DNA from: Chloracidobacterium sp.
GTDB lineage: Bacteria > Acidobacteriota > Blastocatellia > Pyrinomonadales > Pyrinomonadaceae
NCBI GenBank assembly: GCA_016715795.1
Contig: JADJXP010000002.1
Coordinates: 992,001-1,056,000 of the forward strand
Direction of reading: 5' to 3'
Length of the DNA: 64,000 bases
A program made the translations under genes and the position numbers. Below the pieces are notes generated by a model that saw only the letters and a list, made by a program, of their open reading frames with translations, was not told the DNA's origin and made no database searches. Shown one piece after another: positions 25,079 to 33,305 of the stretch (position 1 is the stretch's first letter; each line of letters opens with the position of its first letter).

Positions 25079-25810
25079 TTAAATCGGCTTTGCCCCTGAG
25101 TGCAATGCCGCAATGCCGCCAGTGAGGTTTTGGTAAGAAACTTCTGTAAAACCGGCCTTCTCCATAAGTTGTGCAAGCGAGCGTTGGTCGGGGAACTTTG
25201 AGACGCTCTGCGGCAGGTATCGATATGCGCTTTGTGAGCCGCTGACGAGGCCTCCGATCCTCGGCAGCAGCGTCGAGAAATAGAACTCATATGCCTGGCG
25301 AAACACGGGCAGCCGTGGGTGTGAGCACTCGAGGATGACGAGCCGTCCGCCGGGCTTTAGTACACGCCGCAATTCAACGAGGCCATTCTCGAAATTGGGC
25401 AGATTCCGCAGCCCGAATGCGATCGTGACCGCATCAAAGGTGTCGTCGGCAAAAGCTAGTTCCATAGCATCGGCCTCGACATAGTCGATCGATAGGTTTG
25501 CCGCGCCGTTCTTCGTTCTTGCGACCGCCAACATCGGGCGGCAAAAGTCCGTTCCGATAACTGTCGCTTTCGACTCTCGTTGAAGTTCGACTGAAAGGTC
25601 ACCTGTGCCGCAAGCGACGTCAAGAACGACGGCGTCGGCATTGCCCAAAATGTCTTTTAGCTCGCGTTTTACGCGACGACGCCAGCTTTTATCGATATTG
25701 AGAGAGAGAACGTGATTGAGCAGGTCGTAACGGCCCGCTATGCCCGAGAACATCGCCTTTACCTCTCGCGAGTGTTCCGCCTCTTTTGCTGAAAGTTCGG
25801 CGGGCATCAA
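25079..25810 (-). CDS. menG: Demethylmenaquinone methyltransferase (MenG/UbiE)
   Basis: 243 residues of the UbiE/COQ5 family: FSGIAGRYDLLNHVLSLNID at the start, SAM motif VVLDVACGTGDLSVEL, DTFDAVTIAFGLRNLPN and KPGGRLVILECSHPRLP. It catalyses the last methylation in menaquinone synthesis, as expected for a menaquinone-respiring bacterium. The start overlaps the stop of the upstream M16-like gene by 4 bp. Confidence 0.93.
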   Translation of the reverse strand: MMPAELSAKEAEHSREVKAMFSGIAGRYDLLNHVLSLNIDKSWRRRVKRELKDILGNADAVVLDVACGTGDLSVELQRESKATVIGTDFCRPMLAVARTKNGAANLSIDYVEADAMELAFADDTFDAVTIAFGLRNLPNFENGLVELRRVLKPGGRLVILECSHPRLPVFRQAYEFYFSTLLPRIGGLVSGSQSAYRYLPQSVSKFPDQRSLAQLMEKAGFTEVSYQNLTGGIAALHSGAKPI

Positions 25811-27081
25811 TTGGCGGCGGGCGGCGTGTTGGCAAGAACGGTTACGATGGGACGGCGGCGGAGGCGCTCGGCAAATGCATTGACGTCCGCGAGCGTGACT
25901 GACTCAAAGGCCTTACGATACGCGTCGACGTCTGTGATCCGCAGCGTGTCGGCGTCGAGCCAGAAGGTCTCGACCGGCCGCTTTGCCCAGATCGATCTCA
26001 GTTCTGGTGCAGTAGCCTGGAACTCAGCGGTGGTAACGGCAGCGGACAAGGCTCTGGGGACGATCTCATTAGCCTCGACCTTGGTGATGTCCTTCGAGAT
26101 TGCACCGAAGGCGATCCGAAAGAGTCCGGGGAGAACGTGCGTTTCGCTGACGACAATTACATCCTTGGCGTGTTCGTCGGGAACCGACGCCTTAAGCCGT
26201 GACTCAAGGATCTGGGCGAACACAAGCGATGCCGCGAAATCCTTATCGCTGCGAGCCGCACCTCGCATTGCCATCCGGATCGCCCATGCCTCGGGTTTTG
26301 GCGACGGCACCGTCAGCACCGCAACCGGCGGCTCGTCGGGCTGACGAAACGTCGATGGCACCTTCTTGTCTCCCTTTTGCCAGCCGCCGAGCAGGCGTCG
26401 GATCGCGAGGAACGCATACTTACGGTCAAAATTGCCGCTGATCGTCATGGTTGCGTTGTCTGCAGTCAGAAACCGCTGTCGGGCATCCACCAGGTCGGCG
26501 TACTCGATCTTGCCGAGCGAAGCGACGTTGCCCATATGTGGGCGTCCGTAGGGGAAATCGCCCAAGAGCCGCTTTGCGGCGGCTCGGTCGGCGACGTAGG
26601 CAACGTCCGTTTCAAGCTCCTTGACCTTTGCGATCTGCATATCGCGAAGCGTGACGGTCGTCGGCTTGTCGATCGGAGGTGTCGCGACAGCGCCGGCGAC
26701 AGTTTCGAGCATTTGCAAGAGGAATTCGGGCTTTGCGGACACCGAAACCTCGATGTAATCGTATGTGGCGCTGACGTCGAGACTGCCGCCGAGGTCCTCG
26801 GCAAAATACTCCCGAATCTCCTGATTAGGAAAGAGGTTATTCGCCAGCATCTGCATCAGGCCCTCTTTGCCCTGCGGATCGAATGCGGAGCCTGAGTGAA
26901 TGCGGATCCTGACAGCGACCTTGTCTGCCTTTGCGTCGGGCCACATCAGGACCTTGAGGCCGTTGAGTAGCTTCTCCTCGCGAGGCGTCTGCGAGAATAT
27001 CACCGGTGCGACAAGTGAGATCAGCAGGAGCGCGATAACCGCGATGAAGACGATCTTTACGAATAGTTCTCGATTTTTCAT
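25807..27081 (-). CDS. M16 peptidase-like protein without HXXEH
   Basis: 424 residues with an N-terminal membrane anchor or signal (IVFIAVIALLLISLVAPVIF) and the M16 fold (GLKVLMWPDAKADKVAVRIR, FLTADNATMTISGNF). The zinc-binding HXXEH of active subunits is replaced (GKEGLMQMLANNLF), so it is a non-catalytic homologue, perhaps a structural partner of another M16 protein. It is the first gene of a minus-strand run leading into menG. Confidence 0.85.
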   Translation of the reverse strand: MKNRELFVKIVFIAVIALLLISLVAPVIFSQTPREEKLLNGLKVLMWPDAKADKVAVRIRIHSGSAFDPQGKEGLMQMLANNLFPNQEIREYFAEDLGGSLDVSATYDYIEVSVSAKPEFLLQMLETVAGAVATPPIDKPTTVTLRDMQIAKVKELETDVAYVADRAAAKRLLGDFPYGRPHMGNVASLGKIEYADLVDARQRFLTADNATMTISGNFDRKYAFLAIRRLLGGWQKGDKKVPSTFRQPDEPPVAVLTVPSPKPEAWAIRMAMRGAARSDKDFAASLVFAQILESRLKASVPDEHAKDVIVVSETHVLPGLFRIAFGAISKDITKVEANEIVPRALSAAVTTAEFQATAPELRSIWAKRPVETFWLDADTLRITDVDAYRKAFESVTLADVNAFAERLRRRPIVTVLANTPPAAN

Positions 27082-27284
27082 CGTATAGCTTTGTGAGAGG
27101 CAAGTATGCTCAAGAAATTAGTTGCCGCAGGCATGAAACTCGTTGTAAACCGAGAGGCGCGATGGCCAGCTTGCAATGGAAATTATTAAATGCGGGCGGG
27201 CATCGCGTCAAACTGAAGGGGCATCTATCAGGAATGAGAAATTAGGCCCATCTACGGGCCGCTCGGCACGCGTTGAAAATCAGG

Positions 27285-27313
27285 CTGAAACTCTGAAATA
27301 AACGCGATATAAT
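27285..27313 (+). promoter_or_regulatory. Sigma70-like promoter of the TonB gene
   Basis: CTGAAA (27285-27290), a 17-bp spacer and a perfect TATAAT (27308-27313) lie about 54 bp upstream of the preferred start at 27367. The gap from 27082 otherwise shows nothing recognisable. Confidence 0.6.
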
Positions 27314-27366
27314 CGTTTTATCATATGTCGCTCGCCCCATGGAGGGCGTGGAATCGAGAGGCTGAG

Positions 27367-28692
27367 ATGGGAAAGATCGTAAAGTTTTGCAGTTCGTGCG
27401 ATGAAGGTTTTGCCGAGAAGTTCGGCTTTTGTCCAAATTGCGGGCAGGGGCTGACGGCCTTTGAGATGAATCCGGTTATCGCCGCAGTTGAGCCGCTCGC
27501 ACCGACATTTATCGAGCCTGCCGCCGAAACGGTTGAACTGCCACAGGAGATGGCTCCGACGGAAGTCGTTGAGCCTCTATTAGTAGATCCGGCAACCGAA
27601 GTTATCGAGGAACCGACGATCGAGGCCGCCGCGATCGAAACGGCACCTGTTGAGACGCTTGAGCCGGAAGTTTTCAAGCCTGAGGTCGAGACCGTCATTG
27701 TCCAGAAGCCGGTCATTGTCCAGACGGCGCCTGTCGATATCGATCGCCAGCCCATTTCGCTCTCGGATGCCCATTCGCAGGCACAGTCCGACGGGCAGTA
27801 TTATCTGACGGTCATCGAAGAGAAGGATACGGGCACGCGTAACAGCCTCTTGATGGGAGCGTCGGCATTGATGATCGTGGCGCTGTTTTCGGGTTTGGTC
27901 TATGGGATCTTTAGCAAGGACCTCGACGTAGGTTCGATCGGCGATGAAACGTATCTTGCTTCGCTGATCGACGCGGTCCCCATGGCCATCGAGGAAGAGA
28001 AGCAGCAGCAGCAAAAAGACAGCGGCGGCGGCGGTGGCGGCGGCGGCCGTGAGGAAGAGGAAACGACGCTCGGCGACCTTGCCAATCAGACAAAGGACCC
28101 GGTCCGTCCGCCTCAGGCAATTCCGAGGCTGGAGAATCCTTCGCTCATCCTGCCGCCCGCCTCGACGCAGGGCAATAGAACCTTTGAGCAGAAATACGAC
28201 CGCTTTGGTGACCCCAACGGACGCTTCTCAAACTGGAGCAACGGTCCGGGAACAGGCGGCGGCCAGGGAACCGGGGCCGGCACGGGCCAGGGCAGCGGCC
28301 GCGGGACCGGAACAGGCTCAGGCGACGGCTCGGGCAGCGGCGGCGGACTCGGAGACGGCAATGGTGACGGATTTGGCCCCGGCGGCGGCGGGCCTCCACC
28401 ACCTCCTTCACGTCCGGTGGGCGTGACGCAGGGCATCAAGATTCTCTCAAAGCCGCGTCCCGGCTACACTGACTCGGCCCGACAGGCAAACATCCAGGGA
28501 ACCGTGATCCTGCGCGTCACATTTCTCGGCAGCGGCGGTATCGGCAGCATTTCGACCGTAAAGGGACTGCCTAATGGCCTAACTGAGCAAGCGATCGCGG
28601 CAGCGCGTCGGATCAGTTTTGACCCAGCGAAACGCGACGGCATCGGCCAAACCGTCACAAAGCAGATCGAATATACGTTCTCGATCTATTGA
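27367..28692 (+). CDS. TonB-like protein with N-terminal zinc ribbon
   Basis: 441 residues from ATG 27367 (GAGAGG 6 bases upstream); the in-frame ATG at 27325 lies too close to the promoter. Layout: zinc ribbon (VKFCSSCDEGF, FCPNCGQGL), an acidic Pro/Glu-rich stretch, one membrane helix (LLMGASALMIVALFSGLVYG), Gly- and Pro-rich spacer, and a C-terminal TonB domain (ILSKPRPGYTDSARQANIQG to IEYTFSIY). The TonB end should contact outer-membrane receptors while the ribbon stays in the cytoplasm. No exbB/exbD is next to it. Confidence 0.85.
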   Translation: MGKIVKFCSSCDEGFAEKFGFCPNCGQGLTAFEMNPVIAAVEPLAPTFIEPAAETVELPQEMAPTEVVEPLLVDPATEVIEEPTIEAAAIETAPVETLEPEVFKPEVETVIVQKPVIVQTAPVDIDRQPISLSDAHSQAQSDGQYYLTVIEEKDTGTRNSLLMGASALMIVALFSGLVYGIFSKDLDVGSIGDETYLASLIDAVPMAIEEEKQQQQKDSGGGGGGGGREEEETTLGDLANQTKDPVRPPQAIPRLENPSLILPPASTQGNRTFEQKYDRFGDPNGRFSNWSNGPGTGGGQGTGAGTGQGSGRGTGTGSGDGSGSGGGLGDGNGDGFGPGGGGPPPPPSRPVGVTQGIKILSKPRPGYTDSARQANIQGTVILRVTFLGSGGIGSISTVKGLPNGLTEQAIAAARRISFDPAKRDGIGQTVTKQIEYTFSIY

Positions 28693-28714
28693 TCTGAAAC
28701 TCGATTGTGGGGAA

Positions 28715-28743
28715 GGCGGGCCCTGATCGGCCCGTCTTTTTTA
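28715..28743. terminator. Rho-independent terminator between convergent genes
   Basis: GGCGGGCC and GGCCCGTC (28715-28733 region) form a GC-rich hairpin followed by six T on the plus strand. It ends the TonB gene; the stop of the minus-strand neighbour lies in the T run. Confidence 0.8.
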
Positions 28744-29013
28744 TATGAAAACGACAGATTGTGATGTGGGTATCTCAAACCGCTTGCGGCATCGCATATT
28801 GCGGCAGGCGAGCATGTCGTCCACACGGACCATATAGTCGCGGGAGTTGTTAAATCTGGCGCGGTCGTGGTCGCTCAGATTTCGCGGTGCATTTTTTTTC
28901 TTGGTGCGTTTCAGCCAGCGAACGTCGTACTCGGCCCGCTCGCGGCAGAAAGGACACGAAAAACTCGCCTTCTTAGTTTCCTGCCTCTCATCAAAGATAT
29001 CCCGCTCGTGCAT
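28741..29013 (-). CDS. Small zinc-ribbon protein
   Basis: 90 residues from ATG 29013 (MHERDIFDERQ). Two cysteine pairs, CPFCRERAEYDVRW and CRNMRCRKRF, form a probable zinc ribbon with basic residues between them. An in-frame ATG at 29049 lies at the edge of a palindromic repeat and is less likely. No known function; a nucleic-acid or protein-binding role is possible. Confidence 0.65.
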   Translation of the reverse strand: MHERDIFDERQETKKASFSCPFCRERAEYDVRWLKRTKKKNAPRNLSDHDRARFNNSRDYMVRVDDMLACRNMRCRKRFEIPTSQSVVFI

Positions 29014-29048
29014 ACCGACATTATACGGTTGAACGGTCGCGAAAGTCA

Positions 29049-29145
29049 TTTTGGCGGCGGATTACACGGATAAGACGGATCAAGAGGACCGGACTAAAAC
29101 GTCTTTTTCTGATCCGCGTTTATCTGTGATAATCCGCGGCCAAAT
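29049..29145. repeat. Long imperfect palindrome
   Basis: Arms 29049-29082 and 29110-29145 are largely complementary (words such as GCGGATTACACGGATAAGACGG). Related words occur at 39984-40075, so this is a dispersed intergenic repeat that may act as a terminator. Confidence 0.6.
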
Positions 29146-29153
29146 TGGCGTGC

Positions 29154-29441
29154 CTAGAAAAGTCCCTTAAGGTATTTGAAGCTGTAAATGCCCGTATCGT
29201 GCCCATCAGAGAAGTGAAAATTCAACGCATACCGTCCGACGATCGATGTGTGGGTGATAGTGATGTCGTCGGCGATATTCCTGTCGTCGAGCGTCTTTTT
29301 GCCGGTCCATTCATCGACACAGCCGGCGCACGGGCATGAGCGGCGGAGCGCAGCAGCGGTGTAGCTGGTCTCGCTGTCGTCTGACCATTTGATCGATATC
29401 TCGCGGTTGGATTCTTCGACGATCTGGATTGGTTCGATCAT
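29154..29441 (-). CDS. DUF971 (GBBH-like N-terminal domain) protein
   Basis: 95 residues with the DUF971 pattern: ISIKWSDDSETSYTAAALR, SCPCAGCVDEWTGKKTLDD, GRYALNFHFSDGHDTGIYSF. Such single-domain proteins are linked to iron-sulfur and metal handling in other bacteria. Its start overlaps the stop of the membrane-protein gene by 4 bp, placing it third in the glgP operon. Confidence 0.88.
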   Translation of the reverse strand: MIEPIQIVEESNREISIKWSDDSETSYTAAALRRSCPCAGCVDEWTGKKTLDDRNIADDITITHTSIVGRYALNFHFSDGHDTGIYSFKYLKGLF

Positions 29442-30127
29442 TGTGTTTTTGGGAAAACGCGGCGATAGGCGACGATGTTGGTCGCGGTCATCAGCGGTAT
29501 CGCGAGGTACAGGCCGATGCAGAATGCCAGATACCCGGCAATGGCGATACAGAAGTTGACGACGATCAGGCCGCCGACACCGCTCACATTCTTGAGCGTT
29601 GCGCGTGCGCTAAGCTTGATCGCATCCCAACTTGATAGCCCACGGTCAACGATCAGCGGGTAACTGAAGATCAACAGCGAATGGATCGTCACCATGACGA
29701 GTGCGATGACGATATCGACGGCGAGTACCATGAGAACACTGCCGATCATCTCTTCGTCACTGACGCGCGAGCCGCCCGCCGCCTTCATTATCAGGGGAAG
29801 ATACATCGTGACGAAAAGCGCCAGAATGTAAACGACGATCGGGATGACGATCAGGGCTGTCACCAGCAGGCTCGGCCAAAAGAATTTGAATCCGACCCAA
29901 AGGTCATCTATCGACGGCTTTCCCTCGCCGTCGAGCACCTTTAGATATGAGTGAAAGATGCCGCAGATCATTGCGCCGATCAGCACATACATCGAGATGC
30001 CGCCGATCAATGCACCGACGATCGAGATCGCAAAGAGCATCCAATAATCGGGCTTTATTCGCTCCCATGCCTCTTTGAGACATTCGATAGGGCGTATCTG
30101 CCCGCGTGTGAATTCTGCCTCGGTCAT
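29438..30127 (-). CDS. Multi-pass membrane protein of unknown function
   Basis: 229 residues with about six hydrophobic segments (MLFAISIVGALIGGISMYVL, LLVTALIVIPIVVYILALF, VLAVDIVIALVMVTIHSLL, GLIVVNFCIAIAGYLAF). It resembles DUF4013/DUF975-type integral membrane proteins. Overlaps of 4 bp with glgP upstream and the DUF971 gene downstream show tight coupling. No transport or enzyme motif is seen. Confidence 0.75.
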   Translation of the reverse strand: MTEAEFTRGQIRPIECLKEAWERIKPDYWMLFAISIVGALIGGISMYVLIGAMICGIFHSYLKVLDGEGKPSIDDLWVGFKFFWPSLLVTALIVIPIVVYILALFVTMYLPLIMKAAGGSRVSDEEMIGSVLMVLAVDIVIALVMVTIHSLLIFSYPLIVDRGLSSWDAIKLSARATLKNVSGVGGLIVVNFCIAIAGYLAFCIGLYLAIPLMTATNIVAYRRVFPKTQ

Positions 30128-32319
30128 TCTGCGTCGTAGATCCTCGTCAGGTAATCATTGAGCATCCGATCGCTCGAGAACTGCGGGGTTAGCGTGGCGA
30201 TCGCATCTTTCATCATAGCGAGCCATGCGTCCGAATAGCCTTCCGGGCCGCGGTCGTAATAGGTCGGGATGATCTCGTTTTCGAGCGTTGAATAGAGTGA
30301 TTCTGCATCGGCGGAGTCCATCTCAGCATCGGCGTCAACGTCGCGCGCGCCGATGGCAAAGCCATTTTCACCGTTATAGCCTTCGATCCACCAGCCATCG
30401 AGGACCGAGAAATTCAGGACGCCGTTCATTGCCGCCTTCATGCCGCTGGTCCCGCTTGCTTCCATCGGGCGACGCGGCACATTCATCCAGACATCCACGC
30501 CCTGGACGAGATGGCGAGCGATTTCCTGATCATAGTCTTCGATAAATACGGCCCGCCGCTGCCAATTGGAATCATGGTTGATGGACATCAGTTCCTGCAG
30601 GATGGTTTTGGCGGTGTTGTCCTGCGGGTGGGCTTTGCCGGCAAAAACGAACTGCACGGGCTGACCGACATCGTCGACGAGCCTGAGCAGGCGTTCAAGG
30701 TCCGAGAAGATCAGGTCCCAGCGTTTGTAGGCCGCGACGCGCCGTGCGAAACCGATAGTAAGGATGTCGGGCGAGAACAGCCCTTTGGTGCTCTCATGTT
30801 CATGGATCGTATCGATGTCGCCAATGTCGTCGGTCCGGGTCCGGTTGCGGATGAAGGCGATCAGCAGCCCCTTGAGCGACTGATGAGTGGCCCATAAGTC
30901 TTTGTTGTTAAGTGAGTTAACATATTCCGCCCAAGCGTTTGGATCACGGATATTTTCATGCCACGCCTCGCCGAAATGTCTTCGATACTGGTCCTGAAAG
31001 AGCGGAGCGATCCAGGTCGACGGGTGAACGCCGTTTGTGACGGACGTGATCGGCACGGCGCCGGCGTCAGCCAAGTCGGTGAACATCTTCAACCACAATT
31101 CCCGTGACACCTCACCGTGCTTTTCGCTGACGCCGTTTGACGAGCGGCACATCCTGATCGCGAGCGGCGTCATCCCAAAAAACTCTTTGTCGTCCGTCAG
31201 ATCGGCGCGTCCGAGGGCGAGAAACTCGCCTTTGGTCAATTTGAGAGAGTCGATAAACTCATCGCTGAAGCACTCGATCAGCAGATCGGGCGGAAAATTA
31301 TCATTTCCCGCCGCGACCGGCGTATGCGTGGTAAAAACGCACTTCCGCCGGACCGATTCGACGGCGTCGGCGAAGGTGCGTTTCGGATCCGCGGCAAGGT
31401 ACTCGTGGGCAAGTTCTAGCGTCGAAAACGCGGCATGGCCTTCGTTGAGGTGATAAACCGATGGTTCGATGCCGAGCTTTCTCAGCAGCCGGACGCCGCC
31501 AATGCCGAGGACCTTTTCCTGCACGATCCTCGTCTCGGTATCGCCACCGTACAGATGGCCCGTTATCAGGCGATCTACTTCACTATTCTGGGGCAGATGT
31601 GTGTCAAGCAGGTAGAGCGAGACGCGTCCGACACGGGCGAGCCATGCCTGTGCCGTGACCTCGCGGCCACGAATGTGAACGCAGACGGTGAGGCGTTCTC
31701 CGTCCTCGTTAACAACAGGTGTTAGCGCTAATTCGGACTGAAAAATGTCGTTATAGCGTTCCTCCTGCCACCCGTCATGCCGCAGTGACTGTCGAAAATA
31801 GCCGTAGCGATACAAGAGGCCGATGGCCGTCAGCGGGAGATTGAGGTCGCTGGCAGATTTGAGATGGTCGCCCGCCAGAATGCCAAGGCCGCCGGAATAG
31901 TTCGGTAAAGAATTATGAATGCCGAACTCGGCACAGAAATATGCGAGGCAGGCAGGACCACCTGCGGTAGCGGGTGGTTGAACGCCCGCAGCCGACAGGT
32001 ACGAATCAAGCTTCTCGGTGAACGAACTGAGTCTCGCCAAATACGCTGCATCATTCGCCCGCTGCCACAGCCGTAAGTTGCTTGCCTGATTGAGCAACAG
32101 CCTCGGATTCTGTTCGCATTTGTCCCACAGGATCGGGTCCAGATCGCGAAACAGGGCCGCTCCGTCGGGCTGCCACGACCAGAAAAAGTTCATCGAGATT
32201 CGGTCGAGTTCCGCTAGTGCCCACGGCAGTTTTCGGTTCAGGGAGAAGTTTTCTCTAAAGTCTGGCTGCTCTTTCGCGGTAGTTGGTTGTGCTGAGATAT
32301 CGGTAGCGACCTCCGTCAT
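30124..32319 (-). CDS. glgP: Alpha-glucan phosphorylase
   Basis: 731 residues of the alpha-glucan phosphorylase family, releasing glucose-1-phosphate from glycogen or maltodextrin. Visible motifs: YSGGLGILAGDHLKSASDL, LNEGHAAFSTLELA, TTHTPVAAGNDNF, VTNGVHPSTW and the pyridoxal-phosphate site EASGTSGMKAAMNG. Between LDSYLSAAG and LAYFCAEFG the protein carries QPPATAGGP, encoded by a REP-like palindrome (31957-31984) found elsewhere only between genes. It heads an operon with the membrane protein and DUF971 genes. Confidence 0.92.
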   Translation of the reverse strand: MTEVATDISAQPTTAKEQPDFRENFSLNRKLPWALAELDRISMNFFWSWQPDGAALFRDLDPILWDKCEQNPRLLLNQASNLRLWQRANDAAYLARLSSFTEKLDSYLSAAGVQPPATAGGPACLAYFCAEFGIHNSLPNYSGGLGILAGDHLKSASDLNLPLTAIGLLYRYGYFRQSLRHDGWQEERYNDIFQSELALTPVVNEDGERLTVCVHIRGREVTAQAWLARVGRVSLYLLDTHLPQNSEVDRLITGHLYGGDTETRIVQEKVLGIGGVRLLRKLGIEPSVYHLNEGHAAFSTLELAHEYLAADPKRTFADAVESVRRKCVFTTHTPVAAGNDNFPPDLLIECFSDEFIDSLKLTKGEFLALGRADLTDDKEFFGMTPLAIRMCRSSNGVSEKHGEVSRELWLKMFTDLADAGAVPITSVTNGVHPSTWIAPLFQDQYRRHFGEAWHENIRDPNAWAEYVNSLNNKDLWATHQSLKGLLIAFIRNRTRTDDIGDIDTIHEHESTKGLFSPDILTIGFARRVAAYKRWDLIFSDLERLLRLVDDVGQPVQFVFAGKAHPQDNTAKTILQELMSINHDSNWQRRAVFIEDYDQEIARHLVQGVDVWMNVPRRPMEASGTSGMKAAMNGVLNFSVLDGWWIEGYNGENGFAIGARDVDADAEMDSADAESLYSTLENEIIPTYYDRGPEGYSDAWLAMMKDAIATLTPQFSSDRMLNDYLTRIYDAE
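31957..31984. repeat. REP-like palindrome inside glgP
   Basis: These 28 bases are identical to the core of the REP pair at 33144-33177 and 33267-33300, including the central GCGGTAGCG. It keeps the glgP frame open and encodes QPPATAGGP. Confidence 0.8.
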
Positions 32320-32374
32320 AAATGCTTTTCTGGTATGGAACGAATATAACGAACCAGCCCAAAGGTATCAACCA

Positions 32375-32487
32375 GTCAGAACCGCCTGCGTAAGCGGGCG
32401 GTCAGTTCGATACCGAGTGTGCTCGGTATCGTCAAAGCAGAACGTGAGGTTAGAAACTGGCCGCCCGCTTACGCAGGCGGTTCCGAC
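32375..32487. repeat. Paired inverted REP elements with central hairpin
   Basis: A REP-like unit (32375-32407, core CCGCCTGCGTAAGCGGGCGG) is repeated in inverse orientation (32455-32487). Between them lies a near-perfect hairpin, CGATACCGAG and CTCGGTATCG (32408-32431). The second unit contains the stop codon and last codons of the DoxX-like gene. The layout resembles a bacterial interspersed mosaic element. Confidence 0.75.
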
Positions 32488-33137
32488 AGGTGTCCTACGG
32501 GCATATAACGGAGGTGCAGAGCCACCACCAGCCCGAACACCGCACCGATCACCGCCAGAGCGACGCCGATCGAAAGGTAATTCGAGAAATTCCCAAGCCC
32601 TATCGCCCACCACAACACCGACATCGCGACACCGCCTGCGGCAAAAAAGGCCGGGATCGCGATGAACCCGAAGCGTACTCGACGCGGCCTGTCCTCGCGC
32701 GTTCTGAAAACGATAGGTTTGAGACGATCATATTCCCATGTCACCAGCCACGCCGCGGCAAAGGCCATGAGCAGCGTGATCAGCCACGTCCCGACGAATC
32801 CGACCGAGCAGGTCAGCACCGCGATATTGGCGATGATAGGCAGGAACATCATTGCCCCAAGATGCGATGTTCGCGGTATCAGCAGTAATATCGCCGCAAT
32901 GAGCTGTGACCAGCCTATGAATTCGTAGTAGAAGCCCGTGTTGTATAGTGCATTAAAGTACGCCCCAACAGGATTTGTGTCCGGCAGCACCGTGAACGGG
33001 CGATGCATTATCTTTGGAATGCTTGGCGGTATAAAGCCGAGTGCCAGCAGACAACGGACGAATGCGGTGAAGAGCTGAGTCCAGCGGCGTCTAGTTACTG
33101 ATACGTGGAGGGCGTCGAGGGTGTGTTCGAGTCTCAT
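32469..33137 (-). CDS. DoxX-like membrane protein
   Basis: 222 residues with several membrane segments (LFTAFVRCLLALGFIPPSIP, FYYEFIGWSQLIAAILLLIP, AMMFLPIIANIAVLTCSVGF, ITLLMAFAAAWLV). The N-terminal two thirds resemble the DoxX family. Its last residues (LSEPPA) come from a REP element that supplies the stop codon. Function unknown. Confidence 0.7.
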   Translation of the reverse strand: MRLEHTLDALHVSVTRRRWTQLFTAFVRCLLALGFIPPSIPKIMHRPFTVLPDTNPVGAYFNALYNTGFYYEFIGWSQLIAAILLLIPRTSHLGAMMFLPIIANIAVLTCSVGFVGTWLITLLMAFAAAWLVTWEYDRLKPIVFRTREDRPRRVRFGFIAIPAFFAAGGVAMSVLWWAIGLGNFSNYLSIGVALAVIGAVFGLVVALHLRYMPVGHLSEPPA

Positions 33138-33143
33138 AAGCGT

Positions 33144-33300
33144 GTCAGAACCACCTGCGGTAGCGGGTGGTTGAACGGTATAGTAACGAGCACATCATAA
33201 TCGGAAGTTTCATCGTATTTGAGCCTGAGCAGGAATTTCCTTAAGATTTGTATTTCGTGTCACACACGTTCAACCACCCGCTACCGCAGGTGGTTCTGAC
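33144..33300. repeat. Perfect 34-bp inverted REP pair
   Basis: The sequence at 33144-33177 recurs exactly, reverse complemented, at 33267-33300, separated by 89 bp. Each copy is itself a palindrome (ACCACCTGC GGTA GCGGGTGGTT). The pair occupies the divergent promoter gap between the DoxX-like gene and mtnA. Confidence 0.85.
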
Positions 33301-33305
33301 TTTCT

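Noticed and set aside
28113..28439. Minus-strand Pro-rich frames opposite the TonB gene
   Set aside because: They mirror the Gly-rich spacer of the TonB protein.
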